Shown in pieces: positions 45,050 to 54,978 of a stretch of 64,000 nucleotides of DNA. Numbering within the stretch: the stretch's first letter is position 1; every line of letters begins with the position of its first letter. The position numbers and the translations under genes were made by a program. Source of the DNA: Notolepis coatsorum (Eukaryota > Chordata > Actinopteri > Aulopiformes > Paralepididae); the NCBI GenBank assembly GCA_963971535.1, contig OZ020589.1, positions 77,475,706-77,539,705 on the forward strand, given 5' to 3'. The notes under the pieces were generated by a model. That model did no database searches. It was given only the letters and a program-made list of their open reading frames with translations, and was not told where the DNA came from.

Positions 45050-46775
45050 CACCCCACCTGCCTGATGAAGTCCACTATTATCCCTGTACCCAAAAAATCC
45101 AAGCCTGCTTGCCTCAACGACTACCGCCCTGTAGCTCTCACCTCCATAGCCATGAAGTGCTTTGAGAAGCTAGTAAAGGGCTACATCTGCTCCACCCTCC
45201 CCATTAACATGGACCCCCTGCAATTTGCATACCGCCCCAACAGGTCCACGGAGGACGCCATAGCCCATGTGCTGCACACAGCAGCATCACACCTGGACAA
45301 GAGGCAGGGGAACTATGTGAGAATGCTATTCATCGACTACAGCTCGGCATTCAATACCATAGTCCCCTCCATACTCATAGCCAAGCTCAGGGACCTGGGC
45401 TTGAACTATGACCTCTGCCAGTGGGTCTTGGACTTCCTGACGGGCAGACCCCAGGTGGTGAGAGCAGGCAACTGCACCTCCTCATCCATCACCCTCAACA
45501 TAGGGGCCCCCCAGGGCTGTGTTCTGAGTCCCCTCCTCTACTCCCTGTACACACACGACTGTGTGGCTCAGCGGAGTAGCAATACAATCATCAAATTTGC
45601 TGACGACACAGTGGTGGTGGGCCTGATCTCTGCCAACGACGAGAGGGCCTACCTGGAAGAGGTCAAGGTCCTGGCGGGATGGTGCCAGGAAAACAGCCTC
45701 TCCCTGAACGTCAGCAAAACAAAGGAGATGATTGTGGACTTCAGGAGGTCGGGGGTCAAGGACTACAGCCCCCTCAGCATCGACGGGGCACCGGTTGAGA
45801 GAGTCAACAGCTTTAAGTACCTCGGAGCCTACATATCCGAGGACTTGACATGGACCACACACATTGACAGTGTTGTGAAGAAGGCACGACAACGCCTCTA
45901 CTTCCTCAGGCGCCTAAGGAAGTTCCAAGTCAGTCAGAAGATCCTTAAGAACTTCTACTCATGTACAATAGAGAGCATCCTGACTGGCAACATCACCTCC
46001 TGGTTTGGGAATAGCACTGCACAAGACCGAAGCAGACTACAAAGAGTGACACGTTCAGCCGAACGCACAATTTGAGGGGGGCTCCCCACCCTCCAGAACA
46101 TTTACAACAAGCGTTGCAGGGGCAAGGCTAAGAGAATCATTAAAGACTCCAGTCACCCGAACAACTGCCTCTTTGAACTGCTGCGGTCAGGCAAGCGATA
46201 CCGGAGTCTCAAGGCGAGCACAGAAAGACTCAGAAGAAGCTTCTATCCCCAGGCCATCAGGCTGCTAAACGAACAATGAACACTACACAACAACAACCAT
46301 CAAACGCACATAGCACACACATCCACACGCACACACTCACTTTAAACAAACACACTGTAGCACCCACTCCACACACTTTATAGCACACACTCACTTTAAA
46401 CAAACACACTGTAGCACCCACTCCCCACACTTTATATTTATTGATGAAGGATTGCACTACAACTCGTACACCTTACTGTAAATTGTACCTAAATTGTACC
46501 TCATCCCATTTCTGCTTTGCACTATATAGTACTGTACAATAGTACACTGCATAGTATTGTATATTATATGGTAACTCAGTTACATCTATTCTGCATCGAA
46601 CATTGTACATATGTCTATACTGAACACTGTGACCTCATTTTCTACTTCTAAATTACATGCTATACTATGTTATTTGATACTATCTTGTCTAGCACAGTCT
46701 CTGGAGCGTAACAGTAAGAAGCATTTTGTATGAAAGTATTCTGTACTTCTGTATGACAACTATTAAAGAAACTTG
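45050..46775 (+). mobile_element. Rex1-like LINE, 5'-truncated, inserted between the L2 ORFs
   Basis: It starts inside RT and ends in ATTAAAGAAACTTGAAACTTGG. It is the same family as 14430-17745 and is useful for reading that copy. The 3' UTR has two tandem copies of a 50-bp ACACACTCACTTTAAACAAACACACTGTAGCACCCACTCC-like block (46330-46435). Confidence 0.87.
45065..46285 (+). pseudogene. Rex1-like reverse transcriptase, nearly intact domain
   Basis: The 336-codon frame keeps RT blocks: [70 protein letters not shown], catalytic FADDTVVVG (45600) and [17 protein letters not shown] stop at 46073 (TTTGAG where the other copy has TTGGAG) precedes the last 70 codons (KRIIKDSSHPNNCLFELL). The endonuclease and start are missing through truncation. 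Confidence 0.87.
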
Positions 46776-46777
46776 AA

Positions 46778-47004
46778 ACTTGGTTTATCGCACAAGGATG
46801 AGCTGGGTAAAGCGGAGCGTAACGGGATATTCTAGTTTTGATTGGGTATACAGGTTTAGGGGTAGAGATAGAAAGAGAGGAGTGGGGAGCCTGGTGGAGG
46901 AGGGACCGAGCAAGAAAGGTATAAGGATTGGCAGGGTCCATCAGTTTAGCATGACTAGCAGGCTTGCTAAGAGCCTGCACCCTGGCATGCTTGTGGGGTG
47001 GCTG
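46778..47004 (-). other. L2 interval between ORF1 and the Rex1 insertion
   Basis: L2 sequence (minus strand) from the end of ORF1 to the Rex1 insertion. It contains short A/C-rich non-coding sequence and no separate gene. Confidence 0.6.
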
Positions 47005-47283
47005 TCAGCCCGAAGCTATAATCTTGTCTATATTGCGAGATAAGAGAGAGGCGCCTTGCATGGTAGGATGCACGCCGTCCTTTCTCAGCAAGCCAGGGCG
47101 CCCCCAGAAAGAGGACCAATTATCCACGAACCCTAAGCCCTGTTCTTTACAGTATTTTTCCAGCCATCGGTGTAGAGAAGCTGTCCTACTCACGAACTCA
47201 TCATCATGCCGGTTTACAGGCAGGGGGCCAGAGAAGATTACTCGATGCCGACTCATCTTTCTGGCGAGGTCAGAAAGCCTAAC
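47005..47283 (-). pseudogene. L2 ORF1 (SGNH/esterase-like), C-terminal part
   Basis: It continues the ORF1 interrupted by BEL: RLSDLARKMSRHRVIFSGPL, then FVDNWSSFWGRPGLLRKDGVHPT, with the D-x-x-H motif (DGVH) of SGNH hydrolase-like ORF1 proteins of the CR1/L2 group, ending IDKIIASG and stop at 47005. ORF1 proteins of this kind bind nucleic acid or lipid in the retrotransposon particle; the exact role is not known. Confidence 0.82.
47279..47283 (+). repeat. CTAAC target duplication of the BEL element (left)
   Basis: It is repeated at 56408-56412. The two copies directly abut LTR ends that start TGTAACTGAGG and end CTTCACAACA. Confidence 0.9.
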
Positions 47284-48715
47284 TGTAACTGAGGGGTACA
47301 ATTCCCTGACTGTATTACTAGATATGATACTTACTACCACTACCTTTGTACTTAATATTCGGCCACCCAGTACTCGGCATAAATATATTATGATGAACAC
47401 TGTCACGTAGATGAAACGGATCCAACACAAATGTACGAATTAGAAATAGGTCTTTATTTCTACACAGCGATGGTGTGTAGAGCAAGCACTTAATCAAATC
47501 AATCACATTTATGAATGGGAATTAGTATGCACTTTTATGGCAAGAGTATTCGTCGGTATATCAATAGAGAATGTCCAATCTCTGAAGGCGCAGGTGGTAC
47601 ATATACGACCTGGAATAGTTAAGGAATAACAGCAATGATACTTTAATGATTATAGAACTGGATACACTAGGGGGGGATTCCGGTCGCTTGTAAGACAACT
47701 GGAGAAGGGGGGGGGGGGGGGGGTAGAGTCTGGCTGTATCCGTCTGGCCGAGGGTATCCTGGGAGAACCCACGGTTGTGCGGCTCGGTGCCTCAGCGATC
47801 CTCGATCCACAGATGAAAGCAGTTGGACTCTCTGTGGGCCGGCTTCCTTCGGTCCACGATGGAGAGACGTGAAGCGACCTCGTCGTGTAGAACGTCTCCT
47901 CACCTGTCGTCCTCTCCGGGGGGGGGTTTTCCAACACACGGCAGTGTTGGTCTTTATCCATAGAATAATCACTGTATACAAAGCATAATCCGTGCCTGGG
48001 AAGGCGGGCTGTCGTCGGTAGAATAATCCGGTATGCAGGTCCACTCGCTCGTCGGCTCTGGGGCTCCTCGGGTGCAGCCTCACATGGGGTCGGCCACCCA
48101 GGATAAGCAGCCAGTTCTCTGCCCGAAACGATGGGGTACTGACTACGATAGTATTCTCACCGCACGAAGCACTATATATTAACAGACTATTATTAGCTTA
48201 ATAGACTACGTCCAACTCGACGATATAGTGCCAAATATGACTATTCAAATATTAATATACACGATGTCTCAATACCGATGGTAGGCCGAACTTGGCCTTA
48301 CTCCCACACGTGGCGTCGCGGGGAGGCTTTACGTCTGTGACTCTATTGGAGGGTAAGAAACTGGACTAAAAAGGAAGTCCTACTTTAGTAGCGCAGTATA
48401 TATACGCACTATGAACAAATAGTACCGTTAGTGGTGCGGTAGCCAGATTCCTATGCGGAACTAGGACTTGTTCGTACATGTTGAGCGGTACGTTTGAACT
48501 GGGTCTGGGGGGTATGGCAGCCTGGCACCAAGGTCTCGACCAATAGTAGAATGGAGACTATTATGGGATGTTCAGTAGGCTAGAATGGATATTCAATGCA
48601 TATTGTACAAGGAATATACAAGGGATATCAGGGAATATTAGAGAATATACAAATACAATTAAATATATATATATAATAAATATATATATTCGGTTTAATC
48701 TGGCCCTTCACAACA
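47284..48715 (-). repeat. BEL 3' LTR
   Basis: TG...CA bounded, 1,432 bp. On the minus strand it carries a TATA-box-like TATATATA (48397-48404) and a polyadenylation signal AATAAA (47453-47458). On the inner side the polypurine tract AGGGGGTGGC precedes it (48716-48725). Confidence 0.93.
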
Positions 48716-48823
48716 GCCACCCCCTGATTGGTCCCAGACCTAATCAGTTAAGCAGAGACAGATTAATCGCGTTGTCTATTTACACATAAGGGTTTGCTGT
48801 AGGGGTCAGTCAACTTCACAAAG

Positions 48824-51800
48824 TCATAGGGTTATAGGGTCATGGTCATCATCGATTGTGTCTGGGAGTCGGGGCAGTTCTATGAGCCTCGCCACGGGAC
48901 GGGTGTAAGTGCGACCCTGGACAAGCACTTCAGCTGCTCGGACCTTGCCGTCGGCACCGGTGATCACTTTGCTTACGCGGCCGGCCGGCCACATAGCTCT
49001 GGGCAGTGATTGCTCAATAATCATGACGACTGTTCCTTCTGTCAAATTGTCTCTCTCCTTTACCCACTTCTGGCGGGTCTGTAGAGACGGTAGGTAGTGC
49101 AGTAGGAAACTGCTCCAAAACTTGTCGGCTAATACTTGGCTGTACCTCCACATTCGTCGGCCGTTCGCTTCTTCAGGCCGGTACATTGTCTGGGGTAACG
49201 CGGGATCTAGCCGCCCCATCAGGAGTGTGTTGGGGGTAACTGGGTCGATATCCGCCACATCGCTGGAGATGTAGCCGAGGGGCTTAGAGTTCAATACTCC
49301 ATCAATCTCCGTGAGGACTGTCATTAGGACTTCTTCCGCCACAGTCTGGGCCCCAAGTACTGCGTACAGGGCTGTCTTTATGGAACGCACTTCCCGTTCC
49401 CAAGTACCACCGAAGTGGGGTGCGTTTGGGGGGTTGAATTGGAAGTCAATCTGTGCTGGAGCGAGGTGGGTCTTAAGTTCTGGGCCCATAGCTTGGAAGC
49501 TCTCTCTCAGCTCTCTTTCGCCGCCTTTGAAGTTTGTCCCATGATCGGACAATAGTGTAGACGGTCTTCCTTTCCGTGATGTGAATCTACGGAAGGCCAT
49601 AAGGAATGAGTCTGTGCTCATGGTCGGGAGAAGCTCGATGTGTATCGCTCTGGTGGTCATGCATTTGAATACAATACCCCACCGCTTCTCGGTTCCTCTT
49701 CCTTTCTTTATGTGCAGCGGGCCAAAGCAGTCCATACCCGTTGAGTGGAATGGCTTGTCACCGATTCGGAGGCGACATGGAGGAAGGTCAGCCATCCTTG
49801 GTATGCTGGGCTGCGCGCGCCACTTGCGGCAGTCTAGACATGTTCGCTGGAAGCGTCGTACCGCCTCTCTTCCTTGTAGGATCCAGTAACGACGTCTGAT
49901 CTCCGCGAAGACTCTTTCTGCTCCTGCGTGATGTACATCCTCATCGTATTTTTTTATAATCAGCTCTGTGACCTTGTGTCGGCTGTTCAATACGATCGGG
50001 TATTTAATGTCATCCGGTAGATTGGGGGCTCTGCGTAGGCGACCACCCACTCTGATGAGGGTATGAGCGTCGCTCTCGGGGGCCAGATGAATTAATCTGC
50101 TGTCGGATGGGACGGGCTTTCCTCCCTGTAGACAGGCCAATTCATCGGGGAACGAGTCTCTCTGGGCTCGCTGCAGTAGAAGCAATTCTGCTTCCTCGTA
50201 GTTAGCTGCTGACATTTCAGCGGGGGACTTACACTCCGGGTGGTGCCGCAGGAATGTCCTTTGTTGTGCACTCTCTATGGTAGTGCAATCATCTATGTTG
50301 GGGTCTGCGGAGATAACAGTGCTCAATCCACAGAACACAGGCTTCTTATTCTCAGCCTCCTCCTGACTGGCTTCCCTCGGGATAGGCGTGGGCCACTCTC
50401 CTTCCGGGAGCTTTAGGAATGCTGGGCCGTCACTGTAGACATTGCGACGGGTGAGGTCATCTAGGGGCATTCCCCGGGTGATGACGTCAGCTGGGTTCTG
50501 TTTTGTATCAACGTAGCGCCACTCTGTTTCTCCGGTTAACTCTTCGGTTAAGTCTTGAATCTCGGTGACTCTGACTCCCACGAAGACTTTGTACTTGCAT
50601 GAGTCCGATTTGATCCAGGCGAGTACTGTCGTGGAATCTGACCACAGGATTGTTCTAGACACCGGTATGGTGAGCTCACGTTGGATGAGCGTGGTTAGGT
50701 GCGCTCCGGCTAGGGCTGCGCAGAGCTCTAGGCGTGGGATAGATTGTTGCTTGCGTGGGGCTATTTTCGAGCGGGCGAGGACAAATGCTGTGTAGATCTC
50801 TCCCCCCTCTTCTTGGGCCCGCAAGTAGGCTACTGATCCGTATGCGACCTCTGAGGCGTCACTGAAGACGTGTAAGTCCATTTTACATGTCTCTGGCCTC
50901 ACCGTGGGTGGGAAGTAGCTTCGGCGCATATTAACGCCTGGGAGTGAGTGGAGCTCCATCTCCCACTCTCTCCAGGTGGATGCAAGGTGTGCGGGAATGG
51001 GGTCGTCCCAGCCCTGGTCCTTGTCCCACAATGCTCGTACAATCATTTTTGCCCTGGTGGTGTACGGTAGAATACATCCTAGCGGGTCATATTGTCGGGC
51101 GAGTGTTGTGTACACACTCCGTCTGGTGGTCGGCGCCGCCGCCGGCCTTCCCTGCTCCGTAGTCAGGGGCTTGTGTCTGTAGTGAAGCGAATCTGTTTTG
51201 AATCGCCACACCAATCCCAGGGTCATCTTCTGGGCTTCTCCCGGGATTGTAGCCATCCAGGTCTCGCTGCTGGCTGCCTTGTCCTCGGAGGAGAGGCTGC
51301 GCAGTACTTGCGGATCGCTGCTGGCCCACTGCCTGAGATCAAAGCCGCCTTTGATCAATGAGGCGCGGAGTTTAATCAGGAGAGCCTCGGCTTCTTCCTG
51401 GGTTGAAAGGCTTTGTAGACAGTTGTCTACGTAGAAGCTGTTCTTTACGCTGTGTCGGAACTCTTCGTCCGCTGCTGGGTCCTCTGCTACATGTTTCTGT
51501 AGTGCAAATGTAGCACAGCAGGGGCTGCACGTCGTTCCGAAGGGGAGGACTTCCCATTGGTAGATGGCTGGGTGCTCATCTCCTGGCTTCTCTCTCCATA
51601 GGAACCGTAACAGGGGCTTGTCCTCCTCTACTAATCTCACCTGCAGGAACATTCCTTTAATGTCCCCGCTGATGGCCACCTTTTCCTGGCGTAAGCGGAG
51701 TAGAACGCAGAGTAGGGAGGGGCCGAGTGTGGGACCGGGCAGTAACTCTTTATTCAGATTTTGGGATCCGATCTGGTAGCTGCAGTTAAATACTATGCGG

Positions 51801-52588
51801 TCTTTACCGTTGTGATGGACCTTGTGGTGAGGCACGTACCACGATTCAGTGGTCTGGTCAGCCTCTTTAATGTCCATCTTTGTGACGTGTCCCGCTGTGA
51901 TGAGCTTCTCAATCTCAGCGCGGTATACACTCTCTTGGGCGGGGTTCTTGGCTAAGCGCCGCTCCGTGTTCAGCAGGTACCGTTCTGTGGCGTCTGTCTT
52001 GGCGTGGAAAGTAGGCATTCCTTCTCGCCGCAGGAGTGGCGTGGCGTATCTCAACACGCCGTTGACCGGGACTGTCTTGGTCCCTGTCTCGAGGAGGTGA
52101 ATGGCGTAAATGTCATCTTTAGAGCGAATGTCTTTCTTTCCGTTCTTAAAGGGCATTTGTTCCAAGGTCCATAACCGCTCTACGTGTTGCAGGAGTGCGG
52201 TTTCTCCCTCTGTGACTCGGGAGTGGAGACATCTAGTGGCTGTACTTCGGTTGAGAGATTTGGCGAGCGGGCCTTGGAGAGTCCATCCCAAACGGGTCTC
52301 GACTGCTGCAGGACAGCCTCGGGGTCCGGTATGAACCCGGTCTATCGGGACAATGAGGTCTGCATGGTCGGAGCCTATCAACAGGGTCGGCATAGCATTG
52401 TCTATGAGCGGGATCGGTAACTTGCGCAGATGTGCATATTTCTCCATCAGCTTGGCGACGGGGTATGTGTACCGCGACAGTCCTATTTCTTGGCTGGTGA
52501 AAGCGTCTGTAATCTGGTACCGTCGCTCAGGCTGGCCGCTTGCTGCGATAGAGAATGAGACATTCTCGCCCTTTATCGTCTTCAAATC
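48824..52588 (-). CDS. BEL/Pao pol: RT, RNase H and integrase
   Basis: This frame of about 1,254 codons follows gag-protease in the same frame after one TGA. It opens with the end of protease and linker (LKTIKGENVSF), and LIGSDHADLI near residue 90. RT follows (GDIKGMFLQVRL; catalytic YVDN, the form usual in fish BEL, near 385), then RNase H (FSDASEVAYGS near 575; ILWSDSTTVLAW), then integrase with an HH-CC zinc region (HHAGAERVF..CLDC) and the triad D (GMDCFGPL, about 952), D (LLSDHGTNF, about 1015), E (GGTWEREV, about 1062). All catalytic residues are present. The codon at 52583-52585 is TTG, so no independent ATG start exists; pol needs readthrough or repair of the TGA. Confidence 0.93.
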   Translation of the reverse strand, partial: DLKTIKGENVSFSIAASGQPERRYQITDAFTSQEIGLSRYTYPVAKLMEKYAHLRKLPIPLIDNAMPTLLIGSDHADLIVPIDRVHTGPRGCPAAVETRLGWTLQGPLAKSLNRSTATRCLHSRVTEGETALLQHVERLWTLEQMPFKNGKKDIRSKDDIYAIHLLETGTKTVPVNGVLRYATPLLRREGMPTFHAKTDATERYLLNTERRLAKNPAQESVYRAEIEKLITAGHVTKMDIKEADQTTESWYVPHHKVHHNGKDRIVFNCSYQIGSQNLNKELLPGPTLGPSLLCVLLRLRQEKVAISGDIKGMFLQVRLVEEDKPLLRFLWREKPGDEHPAIYQWEVLPFGTTCSPCCATFALQKHVAEDPAADEEFRHSVKNSFYVDNCLQSLSTQEEAEALLIKLRASLIKGGFDLRQWASSDPQVLRSLSSEDKAASSETWMATIPGEAQKMTLGLVWRFKTDSLHYRHKPLTTEQGRPAAAPTTRRSVYTTLARQYDPLGCILPYTTRAKMIVRALWDKDQGWDDPIPAHLASTWREWEMELHSLPGVNMRRSYFPPTVRPETCKMDLHVFSDASEVAYGSVAYLRAQEEGGEIYTAFVLARSKIAPRKQQSIPRLELCAALAGAHLTTLIQRELTIPVSRTILWSDSTTVLAWIKSDSCKYKVFVGVRVTEIQDLTEELTGETEWRYVDTKQNPADVITRGMPLDDLTRRNVYSDGPAFLKLPEGEWPTPIPREASQEEAENKKPVFCGLSTVISADPNIDDCTTIESAQQRTFLRHHPECKSPAEMSAANYEEAELLLLQRAQRDSFPDELACLQGGKPVPSDSRLIHLAPESDAHTLIRVGGRLRRAPNLPDDIKYPIVLNSRHKVTELIIKKYDEDVHHAGAERVFAEIRRRYWILQGREAVRRFQRTCLDCRKWRAQPSIPRMADLPPCRLRIGDKPFHSTGMDCFGPLHIKKGRGTEKRWGIVFKCMTTRAIHIELLPTMSTDSFLMAFRRFTSRKGRPSTLLSDHGTNFKGGERELRESFQAMGPELKTHLAPAQIDFQFNPPNAPHFGGTWEREVRSIKTALYAVLGAQTVAEEVLMTVLTEIDGVLNSKPLGYISSDVADIDPVTPNTLLMGRLDPALPQTMYRPEEANGRRMWRYSQVLADKFWSSFLLHYLPSLQTRQKWVKERDNLTEGTVVMIIEQSLPRAMWPAGRVSKVITGADGKVRAAEVLVQGRTYTRPVARLIELPRLPDTIDDDHDPITL

Positions 52589-54934
52589 TCATCTTATTGT
52601 CCGAATTGTCATTTGGGTTTCGCTTCCCCGCAGCCCTAGCTGGGCCGCAGCGGAGGCGAGCAGAAGGGTCTTCTCTGACCCGTCATCGAGGACGGCGTAA
52701 GTGTCCAGGACTTTATTCTGGTAGCTTAGTGTCACACGCACTACTTTTAGGAGTACTCGGGCTCCACTGCTGCTGGCGGGATCGATGTACATGACGCTCG
52801 CTTTGCTGCTGGATGGTGCGGGTGAAGGGCGCCGTCTGTTACTGTCGTGAAGTATGTCCAGATGGGCTCCATCGCACTTGGTGCACCTTTTCTTTAAGCG
52901 GCATTCGGCTGCCATGTGTGAGCGCGCACAGCGAAAACAGCGCTTGTTGGACTTTATCCATTGACTTGCTTCCTCCGCGTTCAGCTTGGGGAAGGAGTCA
53001 CATTGCGCTAGCCAGTGTTCTTTCTCACAGTAGGGGCACACTATCTTCCACTTCTCCGTTCTGGAGGGGGTACTGTGGCTCCTGCTGCTCGGTACTGACT
53101 CCGATTGGTGCATCACGGTCACCGATCTTCTTCCATCATTTAGTCGTCTGGTTCCTTCTCTGGAGCCAGGGGTGCTCCGTCCGAATGTATCCAGCCGTAG
53201 GCTGCTGACTTCTCTCGCCAGGAAGTCTGCTAGATCGAGGAGGTTCGGTTCGGGGCCATTCGGGTCTCGGTGGTCTCTCTGCCGCCTAAAACGCTCCTGT
53301 CGAGCGGGCGGCAGCTTCTCCAAGATAATTTCCACATTTGAGTTGGCGTAAAGTTCATGCCTCCCCTTCTCTCTCTGCGCTCCCAACATCCCTACCAGGG
53401 ACTGCACTCTGATGGACAGGTCGTCCAGTGCTCGATTGTCTATTGCTGGGGGTAAGCGGTCGATGTGTCGGATCTCCTGGATCACGTAATCCCATATGCG
53501 CCCATACCTCTGGTCCAATGCTACCAGCGCTGCTGTGTATGGGGTGGTGGAAGTCGCGTAGGCGAGCGCTATATTATGTGCGCGGGGTACCTTTAAGTGC
53601 TTCAGTAGGATGGCGTATTTATGGCGTTCATCCAATACATCCACCAACATGGTCTCCAGACACATGCGGAGTTCTGTATACTGGGCCCGGTTCTCTTGGG
53701 TGAAGTCGGGTACCATAGGCGTGCCAATGTATGACGCTGACTGTGGATACATCGGAGAGCGTTGGGGGAGAGGCCTCCTAGGCGAGTCTCCTCCCGCTCC
53801 TTGGTATGGGCTGGTACCGGCAGTGTACCATGGCCCGCTTGTCCAGGTGCTGTTCCTCGGTGCGGGTCGTGCGTCGTGCTCACCCGTGTATAGAGTCGGG
53901 GGTCTGTAGCGCAGCTCCGCGGGAGTATAGCCTGGGCTGTACCGGACCTCCTGGTCCGGTAGAGTACTGTGCTGTCGTCGGGCGTGGTTCTCCTCCTCTT
54001 CCTCTTCGTCTTCAGTTAGGTCATCCAGTGCTTGTAGTCTCTGGTTTAGCCTCTCCACAGGATATGCTGCTCCTTCCCGGTTGCTAGGTCTCGCTTGGAC
54101 CGGTGGGGGGAGGTGGTCTGTGGGGGGTATAGACCTCGTCTGTTGGTCAAGTTCAGGGTTGTTTACTCGGCTAAGGGATGCCGCCCTGGAGGTGTGTCTA
54201 GACGAGTTCCTGGAGCCTCTGGCGGAGGGAGAGGGTGTTGTCCGTCTGATCAGCTGTTCTATTAGTTGCGCTTGCTGTCTGTCGCGCTCTGCGTCCCGTA
54301 GAGCACCAGCAGCTGCTCGCTGGCTGTCGGCTCGGTCTCGGGCCACATTCTCTTCCCTCTGAATGCGTCTTATTTCTAGACGTATATGCTCTTCTTCGCT
54401 CCGCTGCTGGATCTGCAGTCGGTCGCGTTCAGCAGCGGCGTTCAGGCTGATGAGGAAGGCCTGCTGTAGGGTCCTCTCTGCCTCGCTGGGAGAAGGCGGT
54501 TGTATAGGGGAGCCTTCCCTCGGGGTACTCCTTGCGGAGCCTTGGAGCTCTATCTCCACGGTGCTCTCCCCGTCTTCTTCCGTGCCGAGTTCTCTCTCGG
54601 TAGCGTTGTATTCCTCCCGGGACTCATCGGGGACTACTTCTTCAGTACTGGCGGGGTGTGAAGTCATGTCTGGTTCCCACTGGTCCCCACCGTGAACTTG
54701 GTCAGTTACATTAGAACCCGTAGGGGCCTCTATGGTCGGGGTAGTCTGGGCGTTGGGGTTAGACATGGGGTTACTTTCTAGTTTTACCGCGTTTACTGTT
54801 AGTAGAAGACTAGGTTGTTGACTGACAGCGTAAGCCTCTAAGTACTGAGGGAGCCGTCGTTCGCGCTGCGGGCGTTGGTTAGGAGGATCGTTTCGTGGAG
54901 TGTTCATCATAGGCCATTTCAATATTAATAACAC
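52589..54934 (-). CDS. BEL/Pao gag-protease
   Basis: The 781-codon frame starts MLLILKWPMMNTPRNDPP about 25 bp from the primer site; the second ATG pair near residue 9-10 may be the true start. A long charged Glu/Arg-rich coiled-coil region (about residues 150-230) is followed by the BEL gag domain (LKVPRAHNIALAYATSTTPY near 450). Zinc knuckles follow: CPYCEKEHWLAQC near 636 and CFRCARSHMAAEC near 668, plus CTKCDGAHLDILH. The start of an aspartic protease is near 750 (AVLDDGSEKTLL, catalytic DDG). The frame stops with TGA after TIRTIR, in the middle of protease. Confidence 0.92.
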   Translation of the reverse strand: MLLILKWPMMNTPRNDPPNQRPQRERRLPQYLEAYAVSQQPSLLLTVNAVKLESNPMSNPNAQTTPTIEAPTGSNVTDQVHGGDQWEPDMTSHPASTEEVVPDESREEYNATERELGTEEDGESTVEIELQGSARSTPREGSPIQPPSPSEAERTLQQAFLISLNAAAERDRLQIQQRSEEEHIRLEIRRIQREENVARDRADSQRAAAGALRDAERDRQQAQLIEQLIRRTTPSPSARGSRNSSRHTSRAASLSRVNNPELDQQTRSIPPTDHLPPPVQARPSNREGAAYPVERLNQRLQALDDLTEDEEEEEENHARRQHSTLPDQEVRYSPGYTPAELRYRPPTLYTGEHDARPAPRNSTWTSGPWYTAGTSPYQGAGGDSPRRPLPQRSPMYPQSASYIGTPMVPDFTQENRAQYTELRMCLETMLVDVLDERHKYAILLKHLKVPRAHNIALAYATSTTPYTAALVALDQRYGRIWDYVIQEIRHIDRLPPAIDNRALDDLSIRVQSLVGMLGAQREKGRHELYANSNVEIILEKLPPARQERFRRQRDHRDPNGPEPNLLDLADFLAREVSSLRLDTFGRSTPGSREGTRRLNDGRRSVTVMHQSESVPSSRSHSTPSRTEKWKIVCPYCEKEHWLAQCDSFPKLNAEEASQWIKSNKRCFRCARSHMAAECRLKKRCTKCDGAHLDILHDSNRRRPSPAPSSSKASVMYIDPASSSGARVLLKVVRVTLSYQNKVLDTYAVLDDGSEKTLLLASAAAQLGLRGSETQMTIRTIR

Positions 54935-54959
54935 TATATTAATATTACACTAATTACCC

Positions 54960-54976
54960 TCCGGCTCGAAGGACCA
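54960..54976 (-). promoter_or_regulatory. Primer binding site for tRNA-Tyr
   Basis: Two bases inside the 5' LTR, the 17 bp TCCGGCTCGAAGGACCA (plus strand) equal the 3' end of animal tRNA-Tyr (acceptor strand TCGAAGG, discriminator A, CCA). Reverse transcription of this element would therefore be primed by tRNA-Tyr. Confidence 0.88.
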
Positions 54977-54978
54977 AT

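Noticed and set aside
47650-48083. Open frames in the BEL LTRs (also 55256-55773)
   Set aside because: Two overlapping frames in LTR sequence, present in both LTRs because the LTRs are identical; no motif and a poly-G tract inside.
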